Shown here: one piece after another, positions 44,185 to 52,665 of the stretch | Layout of the letters: each line of letters starts with the position of its first letter | Numbering within the stretch: the first letter of the stretch is position 1 | DNA from: Glycocaulis albus | Lineage (GTDB): Bacteria; Pseudomonadota; Alphaproteobacteria; Caulobacterales; Maricaulaceae | Length of the DNA: 64,000 bases | Reading direction: 5' to 3' | Assembly (NCBI RefSeq): GCF_014639075.1 | Contig: NZ_BMFS01000008.1 | Location: forward strand, 62,001-126,000 | Notes under the pieces: generated by a model | Told to the model about the DNA's origin: nothing | The model's input: the letters and a program-made list of their open reading frames with translations, nothing else | Databases searched by the model: none | Program-made: the position numbers and the translations under genes

Positions 44185-45230
44185 CAGATTTCGTGATCAA
44201 TGGCCGCCAGGCTGGCCCCGGTCATCCGCCCTATCTGATCGCGGAGCTTTCCGGCAATCATAACGGCTCGCTGGACCGCGCGATGGCGATGATCGATGCA
44301 GCTTGCGAGGCGGGCGCCGATGCGGTGAAGTTGCAGACCTATCGCGCCGACACCATCACGCTCGATAGCGACGCCCCCGAATTCATGATCCGTGAAGGCC
44401 TGTGGGCCGGGCGGCGGCTATATGATCTCTATGCGGAGGCCGCCACACCCTGGGAATGGCACGAAGCCCTTTTCGCTCATGCACGGAAGGTGGGGATCGC
44501 GATCTTTTCCTCGCCCTTCGACCACAGCGCGGTTGATCTGCTGGAAAGTCTTGGCGCGCCAGCCTACAAGATTGCTTCGTTCGAACTGGTCGACACACCC
44601 CTGATCCGCCGCGTCGCACAGACGGGCAAGCCCCTCATCATGTCAACCGGCATGGCCGATCTGGACACGATTGCCGAGGCGGTTGAAATGGCGCGCGCCC
44701 ATGGCGCGCAGGCCATCACCCTGTTGCGCTGCGTCAGCGGCTATCCGGCTCCCGCGGCCGACTACAATCTTGCCACCATGACCGACCTGGCTGCCCGCTT
44801 CGGCACGCTGGCGGGCCTGTCTGACCACACGCTGGACGATACCACCGCCATTGCTGCGGTGGCGCTTGGGGCCAGCGTCGTGGAAAAACATTTCACCCTC
44901 GCGCGCGGCGATGGCGGACCTGATGCCGCCTTCTCGCTGGAGCCTGAGGAGTTTGCCCGCCTTGCCCGGTCCCTGAAGGCTGCGCACAGCGCCATCGGCT
45001 CGGTCAATTATGCGGTGAAGGCCAGCGAAGAGGGCAATGTGCAGTTCCGCCGCTCGCTCTATTTCGTCCGCGACCTGCCCGCTGGGGCGGTGGTCGGGCC
45101 GGACGATGTTCGCAGCGTGCGGCCTGGCCATGGCCTCGCCCCCCGGCATTATGACGCCATCATGGGGCAGAAGCTGGCCAAGCCCGTCCGCTTTGCCCAG
45201 CCCTGCACCTGGGACGATTTTGAAGGCTGA
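44181..45230 (+). CDS. pseI: Pseudaminic acid synthase
   Basis: A 349-residue NeuB-family enzyme that condenses the hexose with phosphoenolpyruvate. IAELSGNHNGSLDRAMAMID and AGADAVKLQTYRADTITLD are the family's N-terminal signatures; KIASFELVDTPLI, GLSDHTLDDTTAIAAVALGA and VEKHFTLARGDGGPDAAFSL follow, and the C-terminal SAF domain (from about 285) contains VRPGHGLAPRHYDAI. The wording EFMIREGLW fits PseI rather than sialic or legionaminic acid synthase. It is the last gene of pseFGHI and converges on flmG. Confidence 0.9.
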   Translation: MTDFVINGRQAGPGHPPYLIAELSGNHNGSLDRAMAMIDAACEAGADAVKLQTYRADTITLDSDAPEFMIREGLWAGRRLYDLYAEAATPWEWHEALFAHARKVGIAIFSSPFDHSAVDLLESLGAPAYKIASFELVDTPLIRRVAQTGKPLIMSTGMADLDTIAEAVEMARAHGAQAITLLRCVSGYPAPAADYNLATMTDLAARFGTLAGLSDHTLDDTTAIAAVALGASVVEKHFTLARGDGGPDAAFSLEPEEFARLARSLKAAHSAIGSVNYAVKASEEGNVQFRRSLYFVRDLPAGAVVGPDDVRSVRPGHGLAPRHYDAIMGQKLAKPVRFAQPCTWDDFEG

Positions 45231-45251
45231 ACGTTCCGTCCCTGCCGGGTT

Positions 45252-47042
45252 TCAGGCTGCGTTGCGGGCGTGCGCCTCGACAAAAGCGCTGAACTCGCGC
45301 GCCATCCGCTTCATGCCACCGGCCCAGTCGCGATAGCGTTCGCCGGCAAAGGTGCGGCTGCCCGGATACCAGAGCATCTCCGGCTCTCCCAGCATCGTCC
45401 AGGCGACATTGATCGGGCGGATGAACCAGACCAGGCCGCCGACGGCCGCCGTCAGGTTTGTGGTGGCGTTCATCGGACCCATGACGAGATCGCAGGCCTT
45501 GCCGATGGCCGCCACGCCATCAAGATCGTCCTTCAGATCGATATCCTGCGGCTGGTGGATTTTCACGCCGAACCTTGCCTCGGCTTCTGCCAGTTCTTCT
45601 GTCACCTCGCCGTATTGCAGGTTGATGAAGACCACGCCCGGCGTTTTCAGAACCGGTTTCCACATCTCGAACGGCGCAAAATGCTTGGAGCGTGCTGCGT
45701 CCATCTTCAACGATTTCCACAAAATGCCGACTTTGCGGCCCGGGCCCAGCGCGGCCAGCTGTTCGCGGAATTGCTCGACACGGGCCGGGTCGGCGGCAAG
45801 GAAGCCCGGCGTGTCCGGGAAGTCACCGATACCGGGGCGGAAGGCGCGGCACAGATTGCCCGCAGGCGCCCACAGATTGACCTTCCCGTCCTTGAACAGC
45901 TCGGGCGCGTGGCGATGCTGGCGGCCTTCGCGTTCGACGGTGTAGTGGCGCTCCACACGGGCCTTGGGGAATGAGCGCTGCATGAGCGGTATCAGGCGCT
46001 TCTCGCAGGCGATCCGCAGCTCTCCGTCCGGTCCCACAGCGTCTTGTGCGTCGTGGAACGTGTTTGCGAACAGCACCTCGTCCCCAATGCCCTGCTCGCC
46101 GATTACAACGAGGGTCTTGCCTTTCAACTCGGCCGGGTTGGCTCCGTCCCAGGGTTTTGACGGGATCAGGAAGTTGGTTGCGAAGCGGTAGTGCATGTTC
46201 AGACGGGACTGATAGAGGTTCCAGCCCTCGGCCAGCCGCCCTGCAGACAACAGCGTATGTGAGTAGCCGTGGGTGGAGATGACGCGGTCCGGCTCAGCTT
46301 CGGCATTGTCGATGGCTGCCTTGAAGTGTGTCAGCGCGCCTTCCACATCGCCTGTCAGTTCGAGTGCATGGGCAAGATTGTGGGCGGCGCGCGCATAGCC
46401 GGGACGCAGGCGCAGCGCTTCGGCGTGGAAGGTGATAGCTTCACCGGCCTCCCCGCTTTCCATCACCGTGGTGCCCATTGCATTCCACAGATCGGCGTTC
46501 TCCGGGTCGCCGTATATGGCCTGACGCAACAATTCTATCGCGTCCTCGAACTTGGATTGGTCGCGTAAGATGCTGGCGAGCTGGACCGCACCACCCTTTG
46601 CATTGGGCGCCATGCGCATATAGATCCGCAGGAATTTTTCGGCTGTAGGCAGCAGGCCCAGCTTGGACGCCAGAACACCGAGGCTCTTGTAGATCTCGGC
46701 GTTTGCCGGGTCGCGCTGGAGCGAGCGCTCGTAGAATTCCAGTGCCTTGGACAGCCGGCCGAGATGTTCCAGAGCCATGCCCATGGCCTGATTGACCACA
46801 GGGTGGTCGGGGTGGGTGTCCAGCAGTTTCAGGACAATGCGCGCGCCTTCGGCTGCCTTGCCTTCATCGACCATCGCCATGGCGCGGCGCAGGCGCGCGG
46901 CCAGCTTCGGGTCGGCCCTTGTGGCAGCGCTTGCATCAAGATCGAGGCCGGGTATGGCGGCGGTGCGCGCCTCCTCGGACGGGTTGATGATGTCCTCAAC
47001 GCCTTTTGCGAGTTCCGCATCAAGATCGAGAAGCATGCTCAT
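45252..47042 (-). CDS. flmG: FlmG/FlbA-type flagellin glycosyltransferase (TPR plus GT domain)
   Basis: A 596-residue two-domain protein. Residues of about 45-280 hold five to six TPRs (for example ALEFYERSLQRDPANAEIYKS, AIELLRQAIYGDPENADLWN). The C-terminal half is a glycosyltransferase-like fold with LVVIGEQGIGDEVLFANTF and CDLVMGPMNATTNLTAAVGG. In Caulobacter the TPR part of FlmG binds flagellins and the C-terminal part transfers pseudaminic acid to them. Here it lies between pseI and flbT, exactly where substrate synthesis and flagellin genes meet. The name FlbA has also been used for proteins of this group. Confidence 0.8.
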   Translation of the reverse strand: MSMLLDLDAELAKGVEDIINPSEEARTAAIPGLDLDASAATRADPKLAARLRRAMAMVDEGKAAEGARIVLKLLDTHPDHPVVNQAMGMALEHLGRLSKALEFYERSLQRDPANAEIYKSLGVLASKLGLLPTAEKFLRIYMRMAPNAKGGAVQLASILRDQSKFEDAIELLRQAIYGDPENADLWNAMGTTVMESGEAGEAITFHAEALRLRPGYARAAHNLAHALELTGDVEGALTHFKAAIDNAEAEPDRVISTHGYSHTLLSAGRLAEGWNLYQSRLNMHYRFATNFLIPSKPWDGANPAELKGKTLVVIGEQGIGDEVLFANTFHDAQDAVGPDGELRIACEKRLIPLMQRSFPKARVERHYTVEREGRQHRHAPELFKDGKVNLWAPAGNLCRAFRPGIGDFPDTPGFLAADPARVEQFREQLAALGPGRKVGILWKSLKMDAARSKHFAPFEMWKPVLKTPGVVFINLQYGEVTEELAEAEARFGVKIHQPQDIDLKDDLDGVAAIGKACDLVMGPMNATTNLTAAVGGLVWFIRPINVAWTMLGEPEMLWYPGSRTFAGERYRDWAGGMKRMAREFSAFVEAHARNAA

Positions 47043-47099
47043 GGTCGCGTCCTGCCGGCTGGTTGGAATTTTGGCACCTACGAAACAGGCCTGCTTCGA

Positions 47100-47115
47100 T
47101 TAAGAATCGGCTAAC
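47100..47115. promoter_or_regulatory. Candidate CtrA box overlapping a GANTC site
   Basis: TTAA-N7-CTAAC fits the CtrA consensus TTAA-N7-TTAA at 7 of 8 positions, and the spacer contains GAATC, a CcrM methylation site. It sits in the divergent gap between flmG and flbT. Confidence 0.45.
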
Positions 47116-47227
47116 GATTGGCGATGTGCAGTTTGTGTGGCGTGAGCAACGGTTTCTTCACCCCGTTTTCCGAACATTGCTATCAACAGGCGATGCGCAT
47201 CTGCATGATCTGTAAGGGGGCCAATCC

Positions 47228-47638
47228 ATGCCGCTCAAGCTGTCGCTGAAACCGGGCGAAAAATTCGTGCTCAATGGCGCTGTCGTCGAGAATGGTGACC
47301 GGCGCGCGACGCTGGTCCTTCAGAACAAGGCGTCGGTGTTGCGCGAGAAGGACATCATGCAGGAGCATGAGGCCGACAGTCCGGCGCGCCGCATCTATTT
47401 CCCAGTCATGATGATGTATCTGGAAGGGCGGGCCGAGGGCGCTGTCTATGACCAGTTTGTCCTGCGCATGACGGAGTTCATGGGGGCCCTGACCAATCCT
47501 GAAGTGCTGGCAGACTGCGTATCGGTCAGCCGCGACGTGATGGCCGGTGATTTCTACAAGGCGCTGATACGCTGCCGCAAGCTCATCAATTACGAAGATC
47601 AACGCACGGGCCGGGCTCCGGCCGCCGCCAAGGGTTAG
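47228..47638 (+). CDS. flbT: Flagellin synthesis repressor FlbT
   Basis: A 136-residue protein that binds the leader of flagellin mRNA and restrains its translation until the hook is complete. It starts MPLKLSLKPGEKFVLNGAVV, with ENGDRRATLVLQNKASVLREKDIM and the C-terminal YKALIRCRKLINYE helix, all typical of FlbT. TAAGGGGG precedes the ATG. It is followed 7 bases later by flaF. Confidence 0.92.
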   Translation: MPLKLSLKPGEKFVLNGAVVENGDRRATLVLQNKASVLREKDIMQEHEADSPARRIYFPVMMMYLEGRAEGAVYDQFVLRMTEFMGALTNPEVLADCVSVSRDVMAGDFYKALIRCRKLINYEDQRTGRAPAAAKG

Positions 47639-47645
47639 CCGATTC

Positions 47646-48020
47646 ATGTCCTATCAGGCCTATCAGACGACTGCAGCGCGCACCGAAGATCCGCGTTCGG
47701 CCGAATACCGGCTTTTTGGTCAGGTAACGCGCGCCCTGCTGGCGGCCCGCGAATGCGGGGCATCGGAGCTGTCAAAAAGGGCTGATGCGCTGGACTGGAA
47801 CCGGCGCATGTGGACGGCTTTTGCCGCCGACTGCTCGAGCGATGACAACAAGCTGCCGGAATCGTTGCGGGCCGCGATCATCTCGCTGTCGATCTTTGTG
47901 TCGCGCCAGACCAGTGAGGCCATCCGCGATAATGACGCGGTAGACACGCTCATCGAGATCAACCGCACAATCATGCAGGGGCTTGCGCCTCAGGGGCAGG
48001 GCGCCGCCAGCGCGGCGTGA
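47646..48020 (+). CDS. flaF: Flagellar biosynthesis regulator FlaF
   Basis: A 124-residue helical protein, partner and antagonist of FlbT, needed for flagellin secretion in Caulobacter. AYQTTAARTEDPRSAEYRLFGQVTRAL, DWNRRMWTAFAADCSSDDN and LIEINRTIMQGL match the FlaF family. It forms an operon with flbT and is closed by a terminator. Confidence 0.92.
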   Translation: MSYQAYQTTAARTEDPRSAEYRLFGQVTRALLAARECGASELSKRADALDWNRRMWTAFAADCSSDDNKLPESLRAAIISLSIFVSRQTSEAIRDNDAVDTLIEINRTIMQGLAPQGQGAASAA

Positions 48021-48044
48021 CACCGTGCCAGCATGCGCGCGGGA

Positions 48045-48072
48045 AAGGCCGGGCTTCGCCCGGCTTTTTTTG
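48045..48072 (+). terminator. Rho-independent terminator of flbT-flaF
   Basis: GCCGGGC-TTC-GCCCGGC followed by eight T residues. Confidence 0.92.
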
Positions 48073-48083
48073 TGCCGCGTGGG

Positions 48084-48151
48084 CGGCGCAAATTGCCGGT
48101 ATGGCCGATTGCGTCCGGCATTTTTGACCGGGCACAGGCCGCTTTCTGCCG
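48084..48151. promoter_or_regulatory. Three FlbD (ftr)-like palindromes upstream of flagellin 1
   Basis: CGGCGCAAATTGCCG (48084-48098), CGGCATTTTTGACCG (48116-48130) and GGCCGCTTTCTGCCG (48137-48151) all follow the pattern CGGCAA-N3-TTGCCG with a few mismatches. They lie 60 to 127 bases before the sigma-54 promoter, the usual place for enhancer sites of the flagellar activator FlbD. Confidence 0.55.
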
Positions 48152-48210
48152 GCCTGAATAATTCTCCATAGAAATCAGATGCCTGCGGGCATGCTGTGAT
48201 GGTCAGAAGC

Positions 48211-48224
48211 GGCACGGGGTTTGC
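48211..48224 (+). promoter_or_regulatory. Sigma-54 promoter of flagellin 1
   Basis: GGCACGGGGTTTGC matches the consensus TGGCACG-N4-TTGC core with GG and GC twelve bases apart. Transcription should start about 12 bases downstream of the GC. Confidence 0.8.
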
Positions 48225-48282
48225 GCCGGGGGCAGCAGGACAAAACGTCCGTTACCCACTTCCAGAATGGAGGAACCCCACA

Positions 48283-49113
48283 ATGACCAACTCTGTGAAC
48301 ACGAACTACGGGGCCATGGTGGCCCTGCAGAACCTGAACAAGACCAATATGCAACTGCAAACCACGCAAAACCGGATCAATACCGGTCTGCAGGTCGCAA
48401 ACGCGAAGGATAATGGCGGCATTTACGCCATTGCCCAGCGTATGCGGTCGGATGTCAGTGCGTATGGTGTTGTCCAGGATAGTCTGAACCGCGGCATTTC
48501 CACGACTGATGTCACCCTGGCCGCGGGTGAGGCGATTTCAGATCTGCTCATCGAGATGAAGGAAAAGGCTCTGGCGGCCGGCGACACGTCGCTCGACACG
48601 CCAAGCCGCGTCGCCCTGAACGAGGACTTCAAGGCATTGCGCGACCAGATCGCGACAATTGTCGAGAATGCCGAGTTCAATGGCCTCAACCTGATCGATG
48701 GCAGTGCAACGGACGGGTTTATTGCCCTGGCGAACGCAGACGGATCGAAGACGATCACGGTCGGGACGGAGAACCTTTCTCTGTCCGGCACCATCGTGAC
48801 GCTGACTTCGACGGCATCGTTCGACACGGCAAGCGCCGCTTCGGGTATCGCCTCGCAGATCGCCACCTCGCTGGAGAACGTGAACAGCGCGCTTGCGCGT
48901 CTGGGCACCAAGTCAAAGGCACTGGAGATCCATCAGACGTTCGTCACAAAACTTTCTGACGCTCTGGAAAGCGGTATCGGCAATCTTGTCGATGCGGACA
49001 TGGCAAAGGAATCCGCCAAATTGCAGTCCCTGCAGGTCAAGCAGCAGCTTGGCATCCAGGCGCTGTCGATTGCGAATTCCGCGCCGCAATCCGTACTCAG
49101 CTTCTTCCGTTAG
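48283..49113 (+). CDS. Flagellin 1
   Basis: A 276-residue flagellin made only of the conserved N-terminal (about 1-140) and C-terminal (about 200-276) helical domains with a short middle, as in Caulobacter. It starts MTNSVNTNYGAMVALQNLNK and ends KQQLGIQALSIANSAPQSVLSFFR. ATG 48283 has TGGAGGAA upstream. The short Ser/Thr-rich centre is the likely site of pseudaminic acid attachment by FlmG. It is monocistronic, with its own sigma-54 promoter and terminator. Confidence 0.95.
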   Translation: MTNSVNTNYGAMVALQNLNKTNMQLQTTQNRINTGLQVANAKDNGGIYAIAQRMRSDVSAYGVVQDSLNRGISTTDVTLAAGEAISDLLIEMKEKALAAGDTSLDTPSRVALNEDFKALRDQIATIVENAEFNGLNLIDGSATDGFIALANADGSKTITVGTENLSLSGTIVTLTSTASFDTASAASGIASQIATSLENVNSALARLGTKSKALEIHQTFVTKLSDALESGIGNLVDADMAKESAKLQSLQVKQQLGIQALSIANSAPQSVLSFFR

Positions 49114-49125
49114 GAGCAGAATGGC

Positions 49126-49155
49126 AGGGCCGTCCCTCGGGACGGCCCCTTTTTC
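49126..49155 (+). terminator. Rho-independent terminator of flagellin 1
   Basis: GGGCCGTCCC-TC-GGGACGGCCC followed by five T residues. Confidence 0.92.
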
Positions 49156-49225
49156 TGGCTCCGCCGCGCATTAAGATTCTGTTAGCATTTGTTTGAATTT
49201 CAATGGAAATTAGTGATTCGGTAAC

Positions 49226-49291
49226 CGGCAATAAGTGCCGGGCAGGCAATTTCTGCCGCATGCCTGGGCCTCGAACCGGCAAAAATTGCCG
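49226..49291. promoter_or_regulatory. Three FlbD (ftr)-like palindromes upstream of flagellin 2
   Basis: CGGCAATAAGTGCCG (49226-49240), AGGCAATTTCTGCCG (49244-49258) and CGGCAAAAATTGCCG (49277-49291, a perfect inverted repeat). All fit CGGCAA-N3-TTGCCG, and the promoter lies about 90 bases downstream. The same trio precedes flagellin 1. Confidence 0.6.
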
Positions 49292-49378
49292 AACGCAATT
49301 CATGTGCCAATTTCAGTGTGCTGCCCAACATATTGTAATCACGTTGTAAATCAAATTTCCTGGACAGAGTGGTTCGAC

Positions 49379-49395
49379 TTGGCCCCGCCCTTGCT
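49379..49395 (+). promoter_or_regulatory. Sigma-54 promoter of flagellin 2
   Basis: TTGGCCCCGCCCTTGCT fits YTGGCACGRNNNTTGCW at all but two positions, with correct GG/GC spacing. Confidence 0.82.
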
Positions 49396-49468
49396 GGGGG
49401 ACTTCCGGGTCAGAAGACCTGGCACGCAAAACGCGCGTCACACCATAGAACGTGAAAGGGGCCAAGAA

Positions 49469-50296
49469 ATGGCTAGTGTAAATACCAATGCGGGCGCAAT
49501 GGTCGCCCTGCAAAACCTCAACAAAACCAACTCCCAGCTTCAGACCGTCCAGAACCGGATCAATACCGGTCTTGCGGTATCGTCTGCAAAGGACAATGGC
49601 GGTATCTACGCCATCGCCCAGAACATGCGGGCGGAAGTTGGCGGCCTGCGTGCCGTAACGAACTCCCTCGATCTTGCTGTTTCCACTGTCGACGTGGCTC
49701 TGGCCGCCGGCGACGCCATCTCCGATCTGCTGATCGAGATGAAGGAAAAGGCGCTGGCCGCTTCGGACGTGTCGCTCGACAGTGCGTCGCGCACCGCTCT
49801 GGACGAAGACTTCAAGGCGCTGCGTGACCAGATCTCGACGATTGTCGAGAATGCCGAGTTCAACGGTACCAACCTGATCGACGGTTCGTCTTCTGGCGGT
49901 ATTTCGGCTCTGGCCAACGCCAAAGGGACCAATACGATCAACGTTGCCGACGAGGACATGTCGCTGTCCGGCACCATTCTCGGCCTGTCCAGTGGTACGG
50001 ACATCGCCACGCAGTCCGACGCGGCTGCTGCGGTGACGGCCATCGAGTCGGCCCTGACCAACCTGAACTCGGCGCTGTCGCGTCTGGGTACGGGTTCGAA
50101 GTCGCTCGAAATCCACAAGACGTTCGTCAGCAAGCTGTCCGACAGCCTTGAAAAAGGTATCGGCAACCTGGTTGACGCCGATCTCGCGAAGGAGTCGGCG
50201 CGTCTGCAGTCCCTGCAGGTCAAGCAGCAGCTTGGCATCCAGGCGCTGTCGATCGCCAACTCGGCACCGTCTACGGTGCTGGGCTTCTTCCGCTAG
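49469..50296 (+). CDS. Flagellin 2
   Basis: A 275-residue flagellin closely similar to flagellin 1: MASVNTNAGAMVALQNLNKT at the start and KQQLGIQALSIANSAPSTVLGFFR at the end; the centre differs (GSSSGGISALANAKGTNTIN). ATG 49469 follows AAAGGGGCC. A long upstream frame overlaps the promoter and is not real. The leader of about 60 bases between promoter and ATG is where FlbT would act. Two flagellins with near-identical ends probably share one filament. Confidence 0.95.
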   Translation: MASVNTNAGAMVALQNLNKTNSQLQTVQNRINTGLAVSSAKDNGGIYAIAQNMRAEVGGLRAVTNSLDLAVSTVDVALAAGDAISDLLIEMKEKALAASDVSLDSASRTALDEDFKALRDQISTIVENAEFNGTNLIDGSSSGGISALANAKGTNTINVADEDMSLSGTILGLSSGTDIATQSDAAAAVTAIESALTNLNSALSRLGTGSKSLEIHKTFVSKLSDSLEKGIGNLVDADLAKESARLQSLQVKQQLGIQALSIANSAPSTVLGFFR

Positions 50297-50314
50297 GTTA
50301 GTGGTGGGGAGAGT

Positions 50315-50358
50315 GGCGGGGGCATTACGTGGGGTTCTGCCTCCGCCGCTTTCTTTTT
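50315..50358 (+). terminator. Rho-independent terminator of flagellin 2
   Basis: GGCGGGGGCA (50315-50324) pairs with TGCCTCCGCC (50338-50347) apart from one G-T pair, followed by CGCTTTCTTTTT. Confidence 0.75.
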
Positions 50359-50451
50359 CAACGGGACTGAAGCCCTTCGGGCGTTGAGAGGGATCGGATT
50401 TTAAGGGGAAGTGGGGGCGTTCGGGATGATGAACGCCAGCCAGGTGACAAT

Positions 50452-50823
50452 ATGAACGCGATAGTTCCCATACCAGGGCGAGAGCTTGTTGTGCCGGTGT
50501 CCGGCATTGCGATGAGTGAGGCGCCCGCGAGCGCCGGAACCAATCGGGTTCCCCCGGTGGAGCCGGGCACACGCCAAGCCAATTCTGACAGCCGCGACAC
50601 GCTGCGCCAAAGTGAGGCCATAGAGCGGATGCGCGCCGAGCTCAGTGCCAATGGCCGTACGCGCCTTCAAATCGAGCGCGAGGAAGATGGCGGCCGTTTC
50701 ATCTACAAGCTGATGGACCCGGAAACCGGGGAAACACTCCGGCGCTGGCCGCCGGAAAGTTTCGGAGACCTCCTCTCCTTTCTGCAAAGCGAGACGGGCA
50801 GGCTTGTCAACGAAACAGCCTGA
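50452..50823 (+). CDS. flaG: Flagellar protein FlaG
   Basis: A 123-residue protein of the FlaG family, which influences filament length. The first half is disordered and Pro/Ala-rich; the conserved C-terminal part (about 65-118) reads TRLQIEREEDGGRFIYKLMD then ETGETLRRWPPESF, the FlaG pattern FxYKxxDxETGExxRxxPPE. It lies between flagellins 2 and 3. No sigma-54 box is evident directly upstream. Confidence 0.82.
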   Translation: MNAIVPIPGRELVVPVSGIAMSEAPASAGTNRVPPVEPGTRQANSDSRDTLRQSEAIERMRAELSANGRTRLQIEREEDGGRFIYKLMDPETGETLRRWPPESFGDLLSFLQSETGRLVNETA

Positions 50824-50836
50824 CACGCTCCGCGCC

Positions 50837-50852
50837 CGGCAGATTTTGACCG
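50837..50852. promoter_or_regulatory. Single FlbD-like site before flagellin 3
   Basis: CGGCAGATTTTGACCG resembles the flagellin 1 box CGGCATTTTTGACCG but with a four-base spacer. It is 110 bases upstream of the sigma-54 promoter. It is the only clear copy here, unlike the trios before flagellins 1 and 2. Confidence 0.4.
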
Positions 50853-50959
50853 GTTCAGACGGGGAGTTTTTGCCCTTATGCCGCCTCCGCTGCCAAGCGG
50901 AGGCGTCGTTCGTTTTCCTAACCATCTGAATTTACCTGTATAATCCTGAATTAACCCTG

Positions 50960-50976
50960 ATGGCCCCGCTCTTGCT
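50960..50976 (+). promoter_or_regulatory. Sigma-54 promoter of flagellin 3
   Basis: ATGGCCCCGCTCTTGCT, nearly the same as the flagellin 2 promoter, with GG and GC twelve bases apart. Confidence 0.82.
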
Positions 50977-51028
50977 CTGCGTGATGCGAAGGGCTGCCAA
51001 AAGGCGGCAGGATTCTGGGAGAAGACAG

Positions 51029-51862
51029 ATGGCGCTAACCGTCCAGACAAATGTATCCGCGATGCTTGCATTGCAGAACCTGAACAAGACCAATCTGGAT
51101 CTGCAGGCCACCCAGAACCGCATCAATACCGGCCTGAAGATTGCCGGCGCAAAGGACAATTCGTCCGTTTTCGCCGTGGCCCAGTCGATGCGGGCCGATA
51201 TCGGCGCGCTGGGATCGGTCAAGACATCGCTGGACCGGGCGGTGTCGATTGGTGATGTGGCGATAGCGGCTGGCGAGGCGATCTCGGACCTTCTCATCGA
51301 GATGCGCGAAAAGGCCACGGCGGCGATGGACGCCTCCATCGACAGCTTTTCGCGCGCCGCCTATGACAGTGATTTCAAGGCTCTGATCAATCAGATCCAG
51401 GTCATCCTGCAGAATGCCGACTTTGACGGCGCCAACATGCTCAACGGCTCCATCAGCGGCGGAATCGCCTTCCTGGCAGATGCCGATGCGGCCCGCTCTG
51501 TCACATTGAACACGCAGGATATGAGTTTCTCCGGCACGATCATCACCCTGTCGGGAACGGCGAGCCTTGGGACGGTGACGCTGGCGGCAAGCGCAGTGTC
51601 TTTCGTTAATGCGAGCCTCGACAATGTTAACGCCGCGCTGGCCCGGCTTGGCTCCGACCTGAAAAAGATGGAGGCGCACCGAACCTTCATCGGAAAGCTC
51701 AGTGACAGCCTTACAGCTGGCGTCGGCAATCTGGTTGATGCCGATCTTGCGAAAGAGAGCGCGCAGCTCACGGCCTTGCAGGTAAAGCAGCAGCTCGGCG
51801 TTCAGGCCCTGTCTATCGCCAACTCCGAACCGCAGATCATCCTGTCGCTCTTTGGCCGATAG
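51029..51862 (+). CDS. Flagellin 3 (divergent paralogue)
   Basis: A 277-residue flagellin, MALTVQTNVSAMLALQNLNK at the start and KQQLGVQALSIANSEPQIILSLFGR at the end. It departs from flagellins 1 and 2 at many conserved-domain positions (DNSSVFAVAQ, MREKATAAMDASIDSFSRAAYD), so it may have a specialised place, such as the hook-proximal part of the filament. ATG 51029 follows GGGAGAAG. An in-frame ATG at 50960 is inside the promoter. Confidence 0.93.
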   Translation: MALTVQTNVSAMLALQNLNKTNLDLQATQNRINTGLKIAGAKDNSSVFAVAQSMRADIGALGSVKTSLDRAVSIGDVAIAAGEAISDLLIEMREKATAAMDASIDSFSRAAYDSDFKALINQIQVILQNADFDGANMLNGSISGGIAFLADADAARSVTLNTQDMSFSGTIITLSGTASLGTVTLAASAVSFVNASLDNVNAALARLGSDLKKMEAHRTFIGKLSDSLTAGVGNLVDADLAKESAQLTALQVKQQLGVQALSIANSEPQIILSLFGR

Positions 51863-51888
51863 GATATTTCGTCCGAGGGGGACGAATA

Positions 51889-51916
51889 AAGGGCGCAGCC
51901 TCGCAGCTGCGCCCTT
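51889..51916 (+). terminator. Hairpin terminator between flagellin 3 and the porin gene
   Basis: AAGGGCGCAGC and GCTGCGCCCTT form an 11-bp stem. Its position between convergent genes suggests it serves both strands; the T-runs are short. Confidence 0.75.
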
Positions 51917-51939
51917 CGCATTTATGGCCTTCCGGCCGG

Positions 51940-52665
51940 CTAGAAGGACTTGGAGATCATCAGCACCGCTGTGGCATCGCCTTCGTCAAAGCTTTCCGAT
52001 GTGTCCACATAGGAGAGTGACCAGTCCACGCCGAGCGCGGTCCAGCCGATACCGAGCGACCAGTTCCATTTGTCATCGCCATCGCCATCGGGATCGCCGA
52101 ACGCCCCGGTTTCATATCCGATGCCCCCGGTCAGGCTGAGCCCGCTATCACCCAGCGGGTAGGCGGCCTCGTAGTAGACATAGAGATTGTCATCCCCGCC
52201 GATATTGTCCTGCTCGGGCGCGTAGGCGAGGCCAAGCGTGGACTCCAGCGCGCCGGTGGTGAACCCGGCGGAGCCGTAGAGTTCCAGATAGTGCACATCG
52301 GTTGCGCCGGGGTAGGTGTAGACCAGTGCGCCGATATCGAAGGCCAAGCCACCGGCCTCAAAGCCGTAGCCGGCGTACAGGTCGAGCTCGATCTCGGAAT
52401 TGCCCACCGGTTCGATACTCGAGGCCCAGGTGCCGACATAGAAGCCGCTTGAGAAGTTCACATCGAACCCGCCCTGTATGGCGATGGTACGGTCGGACAG
52501 GGACACGCCGCGGAAGCGGTAGTCGCTGACGAGAGCCACATTGGCCTCGATGGCGACGGGTTCCTGTGCCTGGGCGCCTGGTGCGAGCGCCAGCGGTGAG
52601 GCCGACAAGGCCAGAAGCGCAGCAAGGCTGTATGCGCGGTGATGCAAGGTGCTGAGATATTTCAT
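51940..52665 (-). CDS. TorF family putative porin (TIGR02001/Gcw_chp)
   Basis: A 241-residue outer-membrane beta-barrel with a signal peptide ending near APGAQAQ. The barrel begins VALVSDYRFRGVSLSDRTIA, the hallmark of the TIGR02001 group, alternating strands follow, and it ends in F. Proteins of this group are predicted porins with unknown cargo. It lies on the same strand as the ammonium transporter gene, 325 bases downstream of it; cotranscription is possible but the gap is long. Confidence 0.83.
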   Translation of the reverse strand: MKYLSTLHHRAYSLAALLALSASPLALAPGAQAQEPVAIEANVALVSDYRFRGVSLSDRTIAIQGGFDVNFSSGFYVGTWASSIEPVGNSEIELDLYAGYGFEAGGLAFDIGALVYTYPGATDVHYLELYGSAGFTTGALESTLGLAYAPEQDNIGGDDNLYVYYEAAYPLGDSGLSLTGGIGYETGAFGDPDGDGDDKWNWSLGIGWTALGVDWSLSYVDTSESFDEGDATAVLMISKSF

